64,000 nt of DNA from Dryomyza anilis (GCA_951804985.1 OX638130.1:38950751-39014750); one strand, 5' to 3'; counted from the first letter of the stretch, positions 46,510 to 57,209 are shown. Program-made: numbers and translations. Notes: generated by a model from the letters alone, not told the origin.

Positions 46510-49335
46510 TTATAGTTTAAATCTACATTTGAGTTGATTTTTTGACAGATTTATATTATACTGTGGACAATTATTAACTAAATTACACATTCGATTGAAG
46601 GGTGAAGCAGCTACATAATTAGTTCTACTATAAGGTACATAAAAAAGAACATCACGATGTCTGCTACTTCTACGATTATGGTTAAAACTAATATAGTTAA
46701 GAAGCTCGGGTGAATCAAGTCTACCGGTTATTAATTGATGTATGTAAATGATATCGGCAATCTGTCTGCGCTCGTCAAGAGTCTTTAAATTTAGTAGTTT
46801 CAAACGATCTACGTATGGAGGAAGATGTAAGTTATCCATCCAATTTAAACCCTTGAGAGCGAAACGTACGAAGTTTTTCTGTATCCTTTCGATTCGGTCA
46901 TTATGTACCTTGTAGAAAGGAGACCATACTTGACTTGCATATTCTAATTGTGAACGAACCAGAGTGCAATATAGAGTCAAAGTTGTAAGGGGACTATTAA
47001 ATTCTTTAGCCCATCGTTTGATAAAACCAAGTAATGATGAGGCTTTTTTACATATATTTTCAATATGTAAATTAAACGATAAATTTGTATCGACAAACAC
47101 ACCAAGATCTTTCACCACGTGCACCCGATTTAAAATTTTCTCTTTTAGTGAATAGTTGTATTCTAGTTTATTTCTTTTGCGAGAAAATGTCATGGCTTGA
47201 CACTTTTCTGGATTAAGAATCAAGTTATTCTTACAACACCACGTTTCAAATGATTTTAAGTCGGACTGAAGTATATGAACGTCCTTATCGTCATTTATTG
47301 ATTTATATATTTTCATATCATCGGCAAAAATTAATAAATGCGAGTACTTAATGTTGTATATCACATCATTAATAGCCAGTATAAATAACAGTGGACCAAG
47401 ATGACTACCCTGGGGTACCCCAGATGTTGCAATAAATGGCGAAGATAAATTATTTCTGAATCGTATTTGATATGACCGATCAGATAAATAGGATCCTATC
47501 CACTTAACAAAGAATTCGGGAAATCCCAGTACCTTTAGTTTGAATAAAATTAAGTTATGAGGAAGTTTATCGAAAGCTTTACTGAAATCTGTGTAAATGC
47601 AGTCGACTTGTTTTCCTGATTCTATTGAACTTATTGCAAATGAAGTGAAGTCTAATAGATTAGATACTGTGGATCTTCCGGTTACAAATCCGTGCTGACG
47701 TGTGGTAATTACATCTCTACAGTGGATTTTAACTTGATCATATACAATACGTTCAAACAATTTCGGTATTGATGACAATTTAGCGATTGGCCTATAGTTA
47801 TTTACATTATTTTTACACCCCTTTTTAAAAATTGGGCTTATAAATGAGTTTTTCCAAAATATTGGGAAATTACTTTCATTTATTGATTTATTAAATATGG
47901 AACAAAGTGGTTTACATAACGAAGTACCACATTTCTTTATAACTGTTGCCGGGATACCGTCTGGTCCAGAACTAAAATCATCATCAATCGTCGAAATATA
48001 TTGCAAAATCTGCTCCGGAGAAAATGATATAGAGACTAATGAAGTTTTAGGAGCAGAACGCATGTAATCAAAATAATTAACATCGGTTATAAAAGAATCA
48101 TTAGAGAATGATTGTTTAAACAGGCTTGCAAATAGGCCACATATGACATTAGGGTCGCTAGTGAATCCATCATTATTTTTAAAAGAAGCAGGAAAACCAT
48201 CGCTCTTTTTTTTAGTATTGATGAAACCCCAGAACTTTTTTGGATCTGATAAAATTTGTATCTTCATTTTATCAATATACTCAGTGTAAAGAATTTTAGA
48301 TATAGACTGGAATTCCAGAAACAATTTGTTGTATGTTTCTAGGTCACTTGGGTCTTGACTGCTGACATATCTATTCCATGCTCTATTCCTAGAGTTACGT
48401 AGCATCTTCAATTCCTTAGTGTACCAGGGATACGATGAGATCTTAGTGAACTTAAGGCTATATGGTACAGATTGTGCTATGCAGGAAAAGAGTTCATGGT
48501 AAAAATAGTTTATGGCAACATCAAGTTCATTATCATTAATATAGTCTGATATTGAATCAATTTTAGCAGACAGCAATTCATTTAACAATGAAAAGTTGGC
48601 TTTTTTAAAATTAAATTCATAAGCCTTGTCTGCAGATTTACTATTAATGATATTCGCTCTATCAGATTGATAAAATATTGTTAGAGGCGGATGATATGCA
48701 TCAATGTCCATTAGAACATTCGTCGAATTTGTAACTACAACATTGTTACTATCTGTAGTAAATACTAAGTCAAGTTGTCGTTCCAGACAATTAGTAATAC
48801 AACTTACTTGTTGTAAGTCAGATGATATAGTGTCAACAAAAATCTGTTCTTGTCGAGATTTAGAGTTAGACGCACAGAAATATGTGTCGTCGTCAGAGTT
48901 GTTCCATATTAAATCTGGTAAATTAAAATCACCTAAAAGTATGATATCATCAGAACTATTAAGCATTTCCAATACAAAATCTATGGACTTAGATAAGGTC
49001 TCATAGACTTCTACGCTACTTTTCGGAGGAATGTAAGCGTTTAAGACATATACACAGGAATTGTGAAGTACAATCCTAACACAAATAAGCTCTAATGAAG
49101 CAGCTATTGGAATTTCTAATAAGGAACTTATTAAGTTGTTCTTTATTGCTATTAATATTCCACCACCGACTGGAGATTTTTCGATGTCAAATCTATCTTT
49201 TCTAAAAACATTGAATGAATTATCAAATAATTCAACATTTGAAAAGCTCTTATTTAGCCATGTTTCAGTTAACGCGATGATATCGTTCGCGAAATTCTGA
49301 GTAGATAAAAAGAGATCCCGAGTCTTTGAACGCAA
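46510..49335 (-). CDS. LINE ORF2: endonuclease and reverse transcriptase
   Basis: About 940 residues, intact. There is no ATG at its start; the first start-like codon is TTG at 49335, but the conserved endonuclease opening YYQNVRGLRSK runs through upstream codons, so the frame overlaps ORF1 in the -1 register. The apurinic-type endonuclease shows ALTETWL (Glu), LLGDFNLPD and DAYHPPLTIF, where the usual Asp of the last motif is replaced by Tyr. The reverse transcriptase shows FKKGCKNNVNNYRPIAKLSS, YTDFSKAFDKLPH, SGVPQGSHLGPLLF and the catalytic FADD (about residue 670), then the CR1/Jockey-type C-terminal region (SLLGFIKRW, YASQVWSPFY). It nicks the target and primes cDNA synthesis there. No RNase H domain. 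Confidence 0.92.
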   Translation of the reverse strand: MRSKTRDLFLSTQNFANDIIALTETWLNKSFSNVELFDNSFNVFRKDRFDIEKSPVGGGILIAIKNNLISSLLEIPIAASLELICVRIVLHNSCVYVLNAYIPPKSSVEVYETLSKSIDFVLEMLNSSDDIILLGDFNLPDLIWNNSDDDTYFCASNSKSRQEQIFVDTISSDLQQVSCITNCLERQLDLVFTTDSNNVVVTNSTNVLMDIDAYHPPLTIFYQSDRANIINSKSADKAYEFNFKKANFSLLNELLSAKIDSISDYINDNELDVAINYFYHELFSCIAQSVPYSLKFTKISSYPWYTKELKMLRNSRNRAWNRYVSSQDPSDLETYNKLFLEFQSISKILYTEYIDKMKIQILSDPKKFWGFINTKKKSDGFPASFKNNDGFTSDPNVICGLFASLFKQSFSNDSFITDVNYFDYMRSAPKTSLVSISFSPEQILQYISTIDDDFSSGPDGIPATVIKKCGTSLCKPLCSIFNKSINESNFPIFWKNSFISPIFKKGCKNNVNNYRPIAKLSSIPKLFERIVYDQVKIHCRDVITTRQHGFVTGRSTVSNLLDFTSFAISSIESGKQVDCIYTDFSKAFDKLPHNLILFKLKVLGFPEFFVKWIGSYLSDRSYQIRFRNNLSSPFIATSGVPQGSHLGPLLFILAINDVIYNIKYSHLLIFADDMKIYKSINDDKDVHILQSDLKSFETWCCKNNLILNPEKCQAMTFSRKRNKLEYNYSLKEKILNRVHVVKDLGVFVDTNLSFNLHIENICKKASSLLGFIKRWAKEFNSPLTTLTLYCTLVRSQLEYASQVWSPFYKVHNDRIERIQKNFVRFALKGLNWMDNLHLPPYVDRLKLLNLKTLDERRQIADIIYIHQLITGRLDSPELLNYISFNHNRRSSRHRDVLFYVPYSRTNYVAASPFNRMCNLVNNCPQYNINLSKNQLKCRFKL

Positions 49336-49380
49336 TCCCCTTACGTTTTGGTAGTAAAGGGAGATACGCTTAAGTTTTTT
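49336..49380 (-). promoter_or_regulatory. Candidate -1 ribosomal frameshift signal between ORF1 and ORF2
   Basis: In the ORF1 frame the minus strand has A_AAA_AAC (49380-49374), a canonical -1 slippery heptamer in the correct register. Eleven bases on, TCCCTTTAC pairs with GTAAGGGGA (one G-U) around a 9-nt loop; the ORF1 stop codon (49343-49341) is in the 3' arm. A -1 slip leads straight into the open ORF2 frame with no stop. Confidence 0.6.
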
Positions 49381-50261
49381 GGATTTTGGTGGACTGTTTT
49401 AGTTGGTCTATTGTTTCTTTTGGTTTTGAATTCGGAAACAAGGATGTTATCAGTCCACAGATTTGAACTGATAACGGCCGCAGCATGTTCTTCCGCAATT
49501 GACAAAGTAAAAGATGCATGTGTTGGCCTGTTTCCGATTTTTTTACAAGAAATGTAAGTGTCAGTTGGCACGAGTTTATTCATTTTTATAAAATTGGAAA
49601 CATTCTCCGTTGTTGTGTCAGGCATCAACCGAGATAAAAAAATTCTTTTTAATTTTGGGATTGCCTTTAACGTTGAACTAACTGGTGTCTTACTACTTGT
49701 GGTTGTTTTGGGCAGTGTAACTGCTATTAGTGGTGGACTAATAGAAGGAACAGAAGGGGTAACAGAAGTTGTTTGGGAACTACGTTTAGCCTTAGGAGGA
49801 CTTAAAGATTTATTATTATATTTTCGTTTGCGTTTTTTTTCAACTTTTTTAGTTGAAGGTTCATTATCAGTGACTGATTCATTAATAATAGCTGTATTAT
49901 CTTCAACACAGTCTGGCTTATTTGCGGTATCACTAATTTCTACTATTGAGCTAAATTCGTTTAACGAATTTAATATTTCACTGTAGTTTGAATTTAAAAT
50001 ACTAAGTTTTTCACCAAAGTTTTTAATTTTAACAAAAAAAACAGATGGAGAAAGGGGTCTACAAGTAGGACAGTACCACTGTAAACCTGAATGCACTGAA
50101 CATAAAAATTCGGTGCATCCAATAGAAATATTAGCACATGTAGCGTGGTACAATTGACCACAGGGACCAGAACAGGAAAACATTGAGTTTAAAATGTTCT
50201 GACTTTTACATTTGTCCCTCAGTGAGCAGGCAGCGAAGTTTTCAACTGATAAGAAATCCAT
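49341..50261 (-). CDS. LINE ORF1: PHD-finger nucleic-acid-binding protein
   Basis: 306 residues, intact, ATG at 50261. The N-terminus is a PHD-like zinc finger (Cys18, Cys30, Cys34, His39, Cys42, Cys64, Cys67, with Trp62 before the last pair). A Lys/Arg-rich segment follows (EKKRKRKYNNK, about 140-165), then a Ser/Thr/Pro-rich linker and a C-terminal RRM-like region (FLSRLMPDTTTENVSNFI to SNLWTDNILVSEF, about 207-285). Such ORF1 proteins bind the element RNA and act as chaperones. PHD fingers in ORF1 are described for CR1-like elements. The gene ends inside the start of the ORF2 frame. Confidence 0.85.
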   Translation of the reverse strand: MDFLSVENFAACSLRDKCKSQNILNSMFSCSGPCGQLYHATCANISIGCTEFLCSVHSGLQWYCPTCRPLSPSVFFVKIKNFGEKLSILNSNYSEILNSLNEFSSIVEISDTANKPDCVEDNTAIINESVTDNEPSTKKVEKKRKRKYNNKSLSPPKAKRSSQTTSVTPSVPSISPPLIAVTLPKTTTSSKTPVSSTLKAIPKLKRIFLSRLMPDTTTENVSNFIKMNKLVPTDTYISCKKIGNRPTHASFTLSIAEEHAAAVISSNLWTDNILVSEFKTKRNNRPTKTVHQNPKNLSVSPFTTKT

Positions 50262-50700
50262 AGTATAAAACTATCGAAAAACACAAAGTTAAGAATTTAG
50301 TGCTAAAAAAAATTTTTAGGTACGCTAGGGTTAATGCTACTGATTTTGAACACACTAACAACACAACAAGAGTTTAGCGTAAACAAATATAGCACAAAGA
50401 AGAATTGGAAATCACAAATAAACTAACAATAACAATTTACATGCAACAGAATTATTTTATGCAATTATTACAAAAAATGTGTGCAATTAGTTGAATAATT
50501 GCACATTAACTATTGGTTAAATCAATTGTTAGAAAATAATGTAAAACAATGTACACTACACTTTATAGAATTTATATTACTTTGTTTTAATTTTTAAATA
50601 ACACTGTTCTAATCACAAATGCATGCGCTAAAACAAAAACAACCGTCACCGACAAAGAAACGAAACCAACTGATGTTGTTGTATTACAGCCTATGCGTAG

Positions 50701-51005
50701 AATTATTGTTGCTTGTATTCCTGTTGTTAATTGTTTTCATGTGCGTAGTGCCCTTGCTGCTGCTTGTGGTCGAATTGCATTGTTAGTGTATTTTTCTGTT
50801 TAATATATTAGCAATAAATAAAATATATAATTAGTTTATATATTTAAATTACTAAATATATATAAGCATTATAATAATAATAGCGCTCCCGTCCTGTAAT
50901 ATTATTCTAAACAAAAGTTTTTAAACACAAAAAAACAAATTATGCAATGAACATTTTTGTAATGAAAGTATAGATGTGTTTAAAGTATATATTTTTGCAC
51001 ATATA
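50701..51005. other. Flank of the LINE, nothing recognised
   Basis: GTTGCTGTT-rich then AT-rich DNA without a gene. Confidence 0.4.
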
Positions 51006-51232
51006 CACACAGGGAAAATTATGTTATGCAGAAAATATATTATGTTACAAGTTACTTAAAAGAATTTTCAAGATTTTAAAATAAAGATGTAACAATATCT
51101 AACCATATGTCATTAATTGAATACCAACATATTTTAAAAAATTGTGAATTAAAAGCAAAATCAAATTAAAGTCATCAAATTTTCGATTGCAAATATATTA
51201 TATTTTCTGCAAACAAATTTTTTCTCTGCGTG
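51006..51232. mobile_element. Tc1/mariner-type MITE (227 bp)
   Basis: The ends CACACAGGGAAAA and inverse of CACGCAGAGAAAA continue into matching GCAGAAAATATAWTAT arms (about 45 bp imperfect). They are flanked by TATA on both sides, consistent with a TA target duplication. No open frame. Confidence 0.75.
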
Positions 51233-51268
51233 TATAACCTTTTATTAGTATAGCATTTTTAATTTCTT

Positions 51269-53860
51269 CTTACTTACTTACTTACTTAAATGGCCCTTAC
51301 AACCGTGGGTCGGTTTTGGCCGCTGAGATGAAGCCGCGCCGGTCGGATCTGCTTCGCGCGCTGACGCCAGTTAGAAATACCAAGCGTTGCCAGGTTGTCC
51401 TCAACTTGGTCTTTCCAACGCAGATTTGGACGCCCTCTTCTACGCTGTCCACCTTCGAGTTTCGATTCAAGCACCTTCTTGGCTGAAGTGTTTTCATCCA
51501 TTCGTTCGACATGACCTAGCCAGCGAAGCCGCTGGATCTTGATGCGCTTGACTATGTCAATGTCGTCGAATAACTCATACAGCTCGTGGTTCATCCTGAT
51601 TCGATACTCGTTAGCAAAGCAGATAGGGCCAAAGATTTTACGGAGAATCTTTCTCTAGAACGCTCCCAGTACTCTCTCATCGGTGGAGGCCAGCGTCCAT
51701 GTTTCTGCACCATAAAGTAGGACGGGCATGATGAGTGACTTGTAGAGCGTTATTTTTGTCCGGCGAGAGAGGGCTCTACTTTTCAATTACCTGTTGAGCC
51801 CAAAGTAGCACCTGTTGGCATGAGTTATTCTCCGTTTGATCTCCAGGCTGACCAATCCAATCTGGAGAATGCTGCACTGACTGCTCGTGTGCTCCTGCCA
51901 ATGATATCAATATCGTCGGCATATGCGAGCAGCATGACACTTTTGTTGAGGATAGTGCCGCTTTGACAGAGTTCGCCAGCTCGAACTTTTTTTGTCCATC
52001 AATAAGTTAAAAAAGTCGCACAATAGGGAGTCACCCTGTCTGAAACCTCGTTCGGTATGAAATGCCTCGGAGAGGTCTTTTCCTATTCTCACTGAGAAAC
52101 GTGTGTTGCTCACGGTCATCCTGCAAAGCCTTATAAATTTCGCAGGTATACCGAACGCAGACATTGCGGCGTATAATCGTTCCCTTATAGGGGTGTCGAA
52201 GGCAGCTTTATAGTCGACTAATAGGTGGTAGGTGTCGATCTGTTTTCCTAGGGTCTTTTCCTGGATTAAGCGCAATGTGAAAATCTGGTCTATGGTGGAC
52301 TTTCCAGGTCTGAAGCCGCACTGATAAGGTCCAATCAGTCTGGGCTTCAGTCTTTCACATAATACGCTCGACAGAACCTTGTATGCGATATTAGTAGGCT
52401 GATCCCACGGTAGTTGGCGCAGATAGTGGGATCCCCTTTCTTAAGGATTGGGCAGAGTACACTAAAGTTCCAGTCACTTGGCATGCCATATTCTGCTTAC
52501 GAGCTCGTGCATACTCTCTATTAGCTCTTCGCTCCCTCGCAGGTCGCGTAGCTACTGACTGCAGTGGCCGCGCGACACTCTTGGTCATACCACTGATTCC
52601 TCAGGGGGCGTTGGAATCCAAGCGCCTCTTCGGCAGCCGTACGCATAGAGCAGGAGATATGGTTCCACTGCACGCTTATATCATCGAGAGGAGGAGTGTT
52701 TTGTCTAAGCAGGTGTGAGAGTCGAGTGGAAAAGGCTTGCGTTGTCTGTTGTGATTGCAGCTTTCCGACGTCTAGCTTTCTCTGCATTTGGTTCCGTACG
52801 TTCTACGCAGCGCTTAAGCGTGTGCGGACCTTGGCTGCTACAAGGTAATGATCCGAGTCCATATCGGCACCTCGGATAGTGCGTACGTCCATCACGCTCA
52901 AAGCGTGCTTTCCGTCAATCACAACGTGATCAATTTGGTTTCGAGTTTTTTGATCGGGCGACAACCATGTGGCCTTGTGGATATCGAAATGTTCGAATCT
53001 AGTGCTACTAACTACCATGTTTCGTGCTGCGGCGAAGTCGATTAGCCTCGTTCCGTTAACGGAAGTGTTGGCATGGAGGCTAAATTTTCCGATTGTGGGA
53101 CATGGCTTCTCTGCCCACCTTGGCGTTAAAATCGCCTAGCACAATTTTGATATCGTGGCGGGGGCAGCGCTCGTATGCGTTGTCTAGGCGCTCGTAGAAG
53201 CGCTCTTTTGTCTCGTCATCTTTCTCGTTCGTCGGAGCGTGTGCACAAATTAGGCTGATGTGGAAATATTTAGCCTTGATGCGAATTGTTTCCAGTCTTT
53301 CGTCCACGGGCGTGAACCTAGAGATAAGGTGGCGGAGTCTCTTGCCGACTACAAATCCACATCCAAATTCGTGTCTCTCCGCATGGACGCTTGTTTCGAA
53401 CAGCCCTGTCCCGTCCATCGCATCTCCTGGATAGCGGTGATGTCAGCCTTATATTTTTCGAGGACATCTGCCAGCTGGATAGAGGCACCTTCCCTATAAA
53501 GGGTTCGGACATTCCAGGTGCATATCCATAAATCATGGTCCTTGAAACGTTTGCGTAGGTCGTCATCGTTGTAATCGGTCGTTATCCGAGGCTTCTTTTT
53601 TGTTTTCATTGGGCGCGTAGGTTTTTTCCGTGGTGGGACCCAACCCCAACGCACGAACCATCACTCTGAGGGAGATGCTCGCCACTCACTTTAGCCGACT
53701 TCTACACCGGGTGGTGTAGAGCGCCGTTTCCAGGGACTTCCACGAGGAGGACTTCCACCGAAGTGGAGGTGTCACCATTTGACAATTTGCCAATTCTGGT
53801 GACCAGTTGAGACGACACCGACAAGGATTGAGCTGGCTTCGCAATGTTGAAGCATTCAGA
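51269..53860 (-). mobile_element. RTE-type LINE, decayed, with (TAAG)n tail
   Basis: Minus-strand element. The 3' end is a short UTR followed by about five TAAG repeats (51269-51292), the simple-repeat tail typical of RTE elements. The single long protein is broken into several frames. The 5' limit is a guess. The region is distinctly GC-richer than the surrounding DNA, another sign of separate origin. Confidence 0.8.
51286..53660 (-). pseudogene. RTE endonuclease-reverse transcriptase, multiple frameshifts
   Basis: In order on the minus strand: ICTWNVRTLYREGASIQLAD and DITAIQEMRWTGQG (endonuclease start, about 53349-53654); ISLICAHAPTNEKDD and IVLGDFNAKVGRE (53080-53418); NQIDHVVIDGKHALSV and GADMDSDHYLVAAK (endonuclease SDH motif, 52803-53018); a linker (52521-52787); RT with VDYKAAFDTPIRERL and GFRQGDSLLCDFFN (51907-52275); AYADDIDII in another frame at about 51900-51925; and the RTE-type C-terminus RLRWLGHVERMDE ... 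RRGRPNLRWKDQVEDN (51286-51594). At least five frame changes or stops separate the pieces, so no enzyme is made. Confidence 0.85.
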
Positions 53861-54156
53861 CACGTTCAATTTCTTTAATACGGTTTAATATCAATAAAAT
53901 TTTGTTAGAATTGTTAGAATAAGAATGAGTAAAGATAAAGTCAGCTCACAAATGAGATAGAACTTTATGACTTTTTTTGCTATGATCTTCCTTTATCGTT
54001 TTTTGCTTTTAGAAAATATTGTTTCGTTTTTACTCCAAACATTTCGATCAATTTTTATTCTAACATATTGATTAAACCACTTTTGTTCTGAGCGTGTGAT
54101 ATTATAAAATTATAATTTACAATCATATACATTTTTAGGTTTTAATTTAATAAATT
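53861..54156. other. AT-rich spacer
   Basis: Nothing recognised apart from T-rich sequence. Confidence 0.35.
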
Positions 54157-54250
54157 TTTTTTTTATGCTCCTGGGGGGAGGGGTTTGAACTCACAAACAC
54201 CCTGCCCGCCCCCGTGCGCACGGGCCTGCATTATGCTATCGTCGTTGTAG
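54157..54250 (-). mobile_element. GC-rich tRNA-like sequence, possible second SINE family
   Basis: On the minus strand about 80 GC-rich bases (CGTGCGCACGG hairpin, GGGCGGGCAGGG) contain a box-B-like GAGTTCAAACCCC and end in an A-rich tail (54157-54166 as T). A weak box-A-like TAGCATAATGCAGG lies at the head. It stands out from AT-rich surroundings. No target duplication was identified. Confidence 0.35.
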
Positions 54251-54375
54251 AACGAAAAGTCACCAAATACATTTTTATGAAAAACTTAATTTTCGAGTTT
54301 GTTGATTAATATAATAAAAAGTAATTTATGCATTTTTAAAATTGAAAAATCAACTAATAGATTTACATTTTCTTA
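54249..54375 (-). mobile_element. Second copy of the GTCACCAAA MITE (partial)
   Basis: TTGTAGAACGAAAAGTCACC onward matches in inverse the right two-thirds of the element at 20578-20759, ending about 54375 where the BEL fragment starts. Confidence 0.65.
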
Positions 54376-54770
54376 TCATGTGGTAAAAAACAGATCCTCG
54401 ATTAAAAATTGACAGATTTATTAATATTTTTTTGTAAAAACTTGCTATTAGACCAAGTGGGTCGTAGATTGACATTACTAATACATTGACATTGAAAAAC
54501 ATTTCTCGTTTAGTTGGAGCTTTTTTATTTGAAATTATGACGTTAGCCATATTGAAATTTTAAACGTTATTACATCCTCCTGATGTTCCCAAAATATGCC
54601 TAGAACTTTTTCTATTTGGTTCTCTACTTTAAAATTTAGACATTTTATCACATTCGAATTAGTTATGGGAAGAGCGTTCATTACCATTTTGTGATTTGAT
54701 ATCCAATTTCTTATATTAAAACCTCGTTGGCGATGTACATTAGAGTGGTTCCAAAAAACAACTTTTTCGA
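54350..54770 (-). pseudogene. BEL/Pao reverse-transcriptase fragment
   Basis: The minus strand encodes FNIRNWISNHKMVMNALP and EKVLGIFWEHQEDVITF (about 54560-54765), then KAPTKREMFFNV and YDPLGLIASFYKKILINL (54350-54550). These are the C-terminal RT motifs of BEL/Pao elements (thumb region, SIYDPLGL). Two frames are needed. It is separate from the relic at 29 kb and in the same orientation; it could belong to the same or another family. Confidence 0.75.
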
Positions 54771-55870
54771 AATTCCCACGGGACCTCCCCTAAATAATTT
54801 GAGCACGTTAAAAAAGTAATTCATAAAAAATTTGGCCAAATCGAAAAACGTCCGAAAAACGTTTTAGCACATTTAAAATCGTTAGTAGGTAGGTCTGATT
54901 ATAGTTGAATAACTTTTTCATTTTTTGGTTGGATTTTGATCAAATTTTTGATTCAAATTGTGAACATAATTCACTACAGATTACAATGGAATTATCAAAA
55001 TTTCGATCCGACCATAAATAATTTATTCACCGATTTTTACATATACTCCCATTTTCGCCATCTTGCTACATATTTAAAATGTGTCGATAACTTCTCTTAA
55101 ATATCCATTAAACATACGTAACATAAAAAGAAATCGAACACGTGGCATACTTTATTGTAATTCAATTTTTATGTCATGAAATTTACGTTTTGGTAGTTAT
55201 TTGCGTACTTTAAAAATATATTTTGGTATTATATGATACATTAATGGCCGGTTACATAAAAAAATAACAAGCAGTTAAAGTTATGTTTGACAGAAAAATT
55301 TTTTTTTGTTTTTATTTTAATATGGAAATTGTCACTTTAACTAACCGATTTCTATGGATTCATTTTAACTCATATTTAAAAGTTTTATGCAACCGGGCCC
55401 AAAATAAATAAAATAAAAAAAAAAAAATAAAAAAAATAATAAAAATATAAATTTATTTTTTTTTATTAACATTTTTACTGCTAAGTATGTCGATAAGCCT
55501 GGGAAGATTATAAGTAATATATAGTTTTATACCTACAGGGTGGTGCGCTTCAGGATTCAAATATTTTGTGCACTGATTTCTTGGTTCATTTCATGAAAAA
55601 AATGTTACGAAGATGGGGTGTATCTGGAACACCCAAAATTGATTTTATAAAAGCATATAGAATCAAGTGTTTAATTGTATCTACTACAATGTATATCTAG
55701 TCAAATAATATTATATTTTACATTTTACAGAAAATTGATCAGAATTATTAAAAAAATAATAACATTGACTATTTGTATTACACCCTTAGGATTTTTTTCA
55801 TCAAATTAAAAAAAAGTTAAGTTTTAAAAAAGTTTTTTTCTTAATACAGTTTTTGTTTAAATTTTTAGTT
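54771..55870. other. AT-rich stretch, no feature recognised
   Basis: No coding sequence or bounded repeat could be supported; A/T homopolymer runs at 55390-55470. Confidence 0.4.
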
Positions 55871-55874
55871 GAGT

Positions 55875-56545
55875 GGCCATTCCACACCAAATCGACCAAA
55901 AAAAGTCAAATTTGAGATTTTACCTTTTCGATCTTAATGAACTTTTGGCAACTGATAAAGGGTATCGAGACATGCACTAAACATTTTTTTTTTATTTTTT
56001 CCGACCACTACTTCCAGAGATACAGTGGCTCAAAGTTGGAAAAAAGTGCCAAAAATCACTTTTGTACTGTTGTTCATATTTAAATATCTCTTGAACTAGA
56101 AATGCTAGAAACTCCGTTAATGGCTCGCTTTAAAGCTAATAGAACAAGCTTTTAGAAAAATTAAGATGTAATTTCCAAACGGTAACATGTGGCCCGTGGT
56201 CATTATCCTTGCTCTTCAAAATTGATGTCCTTAAAAAGGACCCTTTTTAAAATTCTGAAAAAAATCCTAAGTTTTCGCCAATATATTATAAATATTCATA
56301 CAAAATTTCAAGATGGTATTTTGATGGCATCATATTTTAAGTTCATTTCTAGTTCAAGAGATATTTAAATATGAACAACAGTACAAAAGTGATTTTTGGC
56401 ACTGTTTTTCCAACTTTGAGCCACTGTATCTCTGGAAGAAGTGGTCGGAATAAATAAATAAAAAAAAAATTGTTTAGTGCATGTCTTGCCAAAATTTCAT
56501 TGAAATCGAAGAAGGTGAGTTCCAACCGCTGGTCGATTTGGCCCT
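55875..56545. mobile_element. Foldback element with nearly identical ~205-bp arms
   Basis: The left arm from GGCCATTCCACACCAAATCG (55875) to about 56105 is repeated in inverse at about 56338-56545. Along the stretch compared (about 115 bp inside the arms) I saw only a handful of differences. The right end lacks the GTGTGGAATG part by a small deletion. The inner left part (56110-56330) matches the arm of the element at 12482 but has lost its partner. No coding capacity. Confidence 0.82.
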
Positions 56546-56779
56546 GATATATAATTTTTTTTTAATATTTGAATTAACTATGATTTGACAAACAAATTCA
56601 GTAAACATCATTTTTTATCTAACACTTACCTATTTTATCGTGGATCACTTTTTGTTAGTTCAAATAACATTTCTATACCTATAAAAATTGCTCGACTATA
56701 ATATCAGTAAGAGTTGTTGTATATTTTTAGAATTGATTTTTTTTTACTTTTATTTAATTAAAAGGACACTTTTTATTGT

Positions 56780-57209
56780 TTTAACACTTTTTATTGTTTC
56801 AGCACTTTTATTAAATTTACTACCTCCACTTGAGGCTAACTAAACTACTATATTTTAAATTGCAACGAAAGGTATTAACAATACCTTCGTTGCAAGCTTT
56901 TCTTAAATTCTATTTTCATTGTGTTCTAGTGAATTTTCACGTGAATTTTCACAGTTACCAAGCTTTTGGTAACTGTGCAAGCTAACCTGAAAGAGGTGTG
57001 TTCTACGCAAAGCTTAGCGCTTTGCCAAATTATAGTTATTGTTGCCAACGTGAAGCGTTGGGACAATGCTATGATCATGTTGCTGTACAACATGTGTACA
57101 AAAAGATATAAAAACATGATGCGCTCAACATATGTACAGCAACATCCAAAACTGAATGAATAGTGAAGAACCATAAAGAAAAGAAAAATGTGTGCGCTAA
57201 TTCACAACA
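56780..57209 (-). other. Possible LTR with hairpins, next to a polypurine tract
   Basis: The minus strand has AAGGGGGGAGGAA (57210-57222), then TGTTGTGAATTAGCGC from 57209, the classic polypurine-tract/LTR boundary. The presumed LTR holds two strong hairpins (GCAACGAAAGGTATT inverse at 56860-56895; ACAGTTACCAA/TTGGTAACTGT at 56949-56975) and a duplicated GTGAATTTTCAC. Neither coding sequence upstream nor a second LTR was found; the lower limit is arbitrary. Confidence 0.35.

Larger units (their letters stand above)
46366..50700 (-). mobile_element. CR1-like non-LTR retrotransposon (LINE), near complete
   Basis: Minus-strand element with ORF1 (50261-49341), ORF2 (overlapping, to 46510), a 115-bp 3' UTR, an ATT-repeat end and a 28-base A tail (46366-46393 as T). 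The 5' end is uncertain, placed near 50700 because TTATTG occurs there and just before the A tail. A PHD finger in ORF1 is typical of the CR1 group. Both frames are intact, so the copy may be functional. A 3' fragment of the family is at 14053-14613. Confidence 0.88.
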
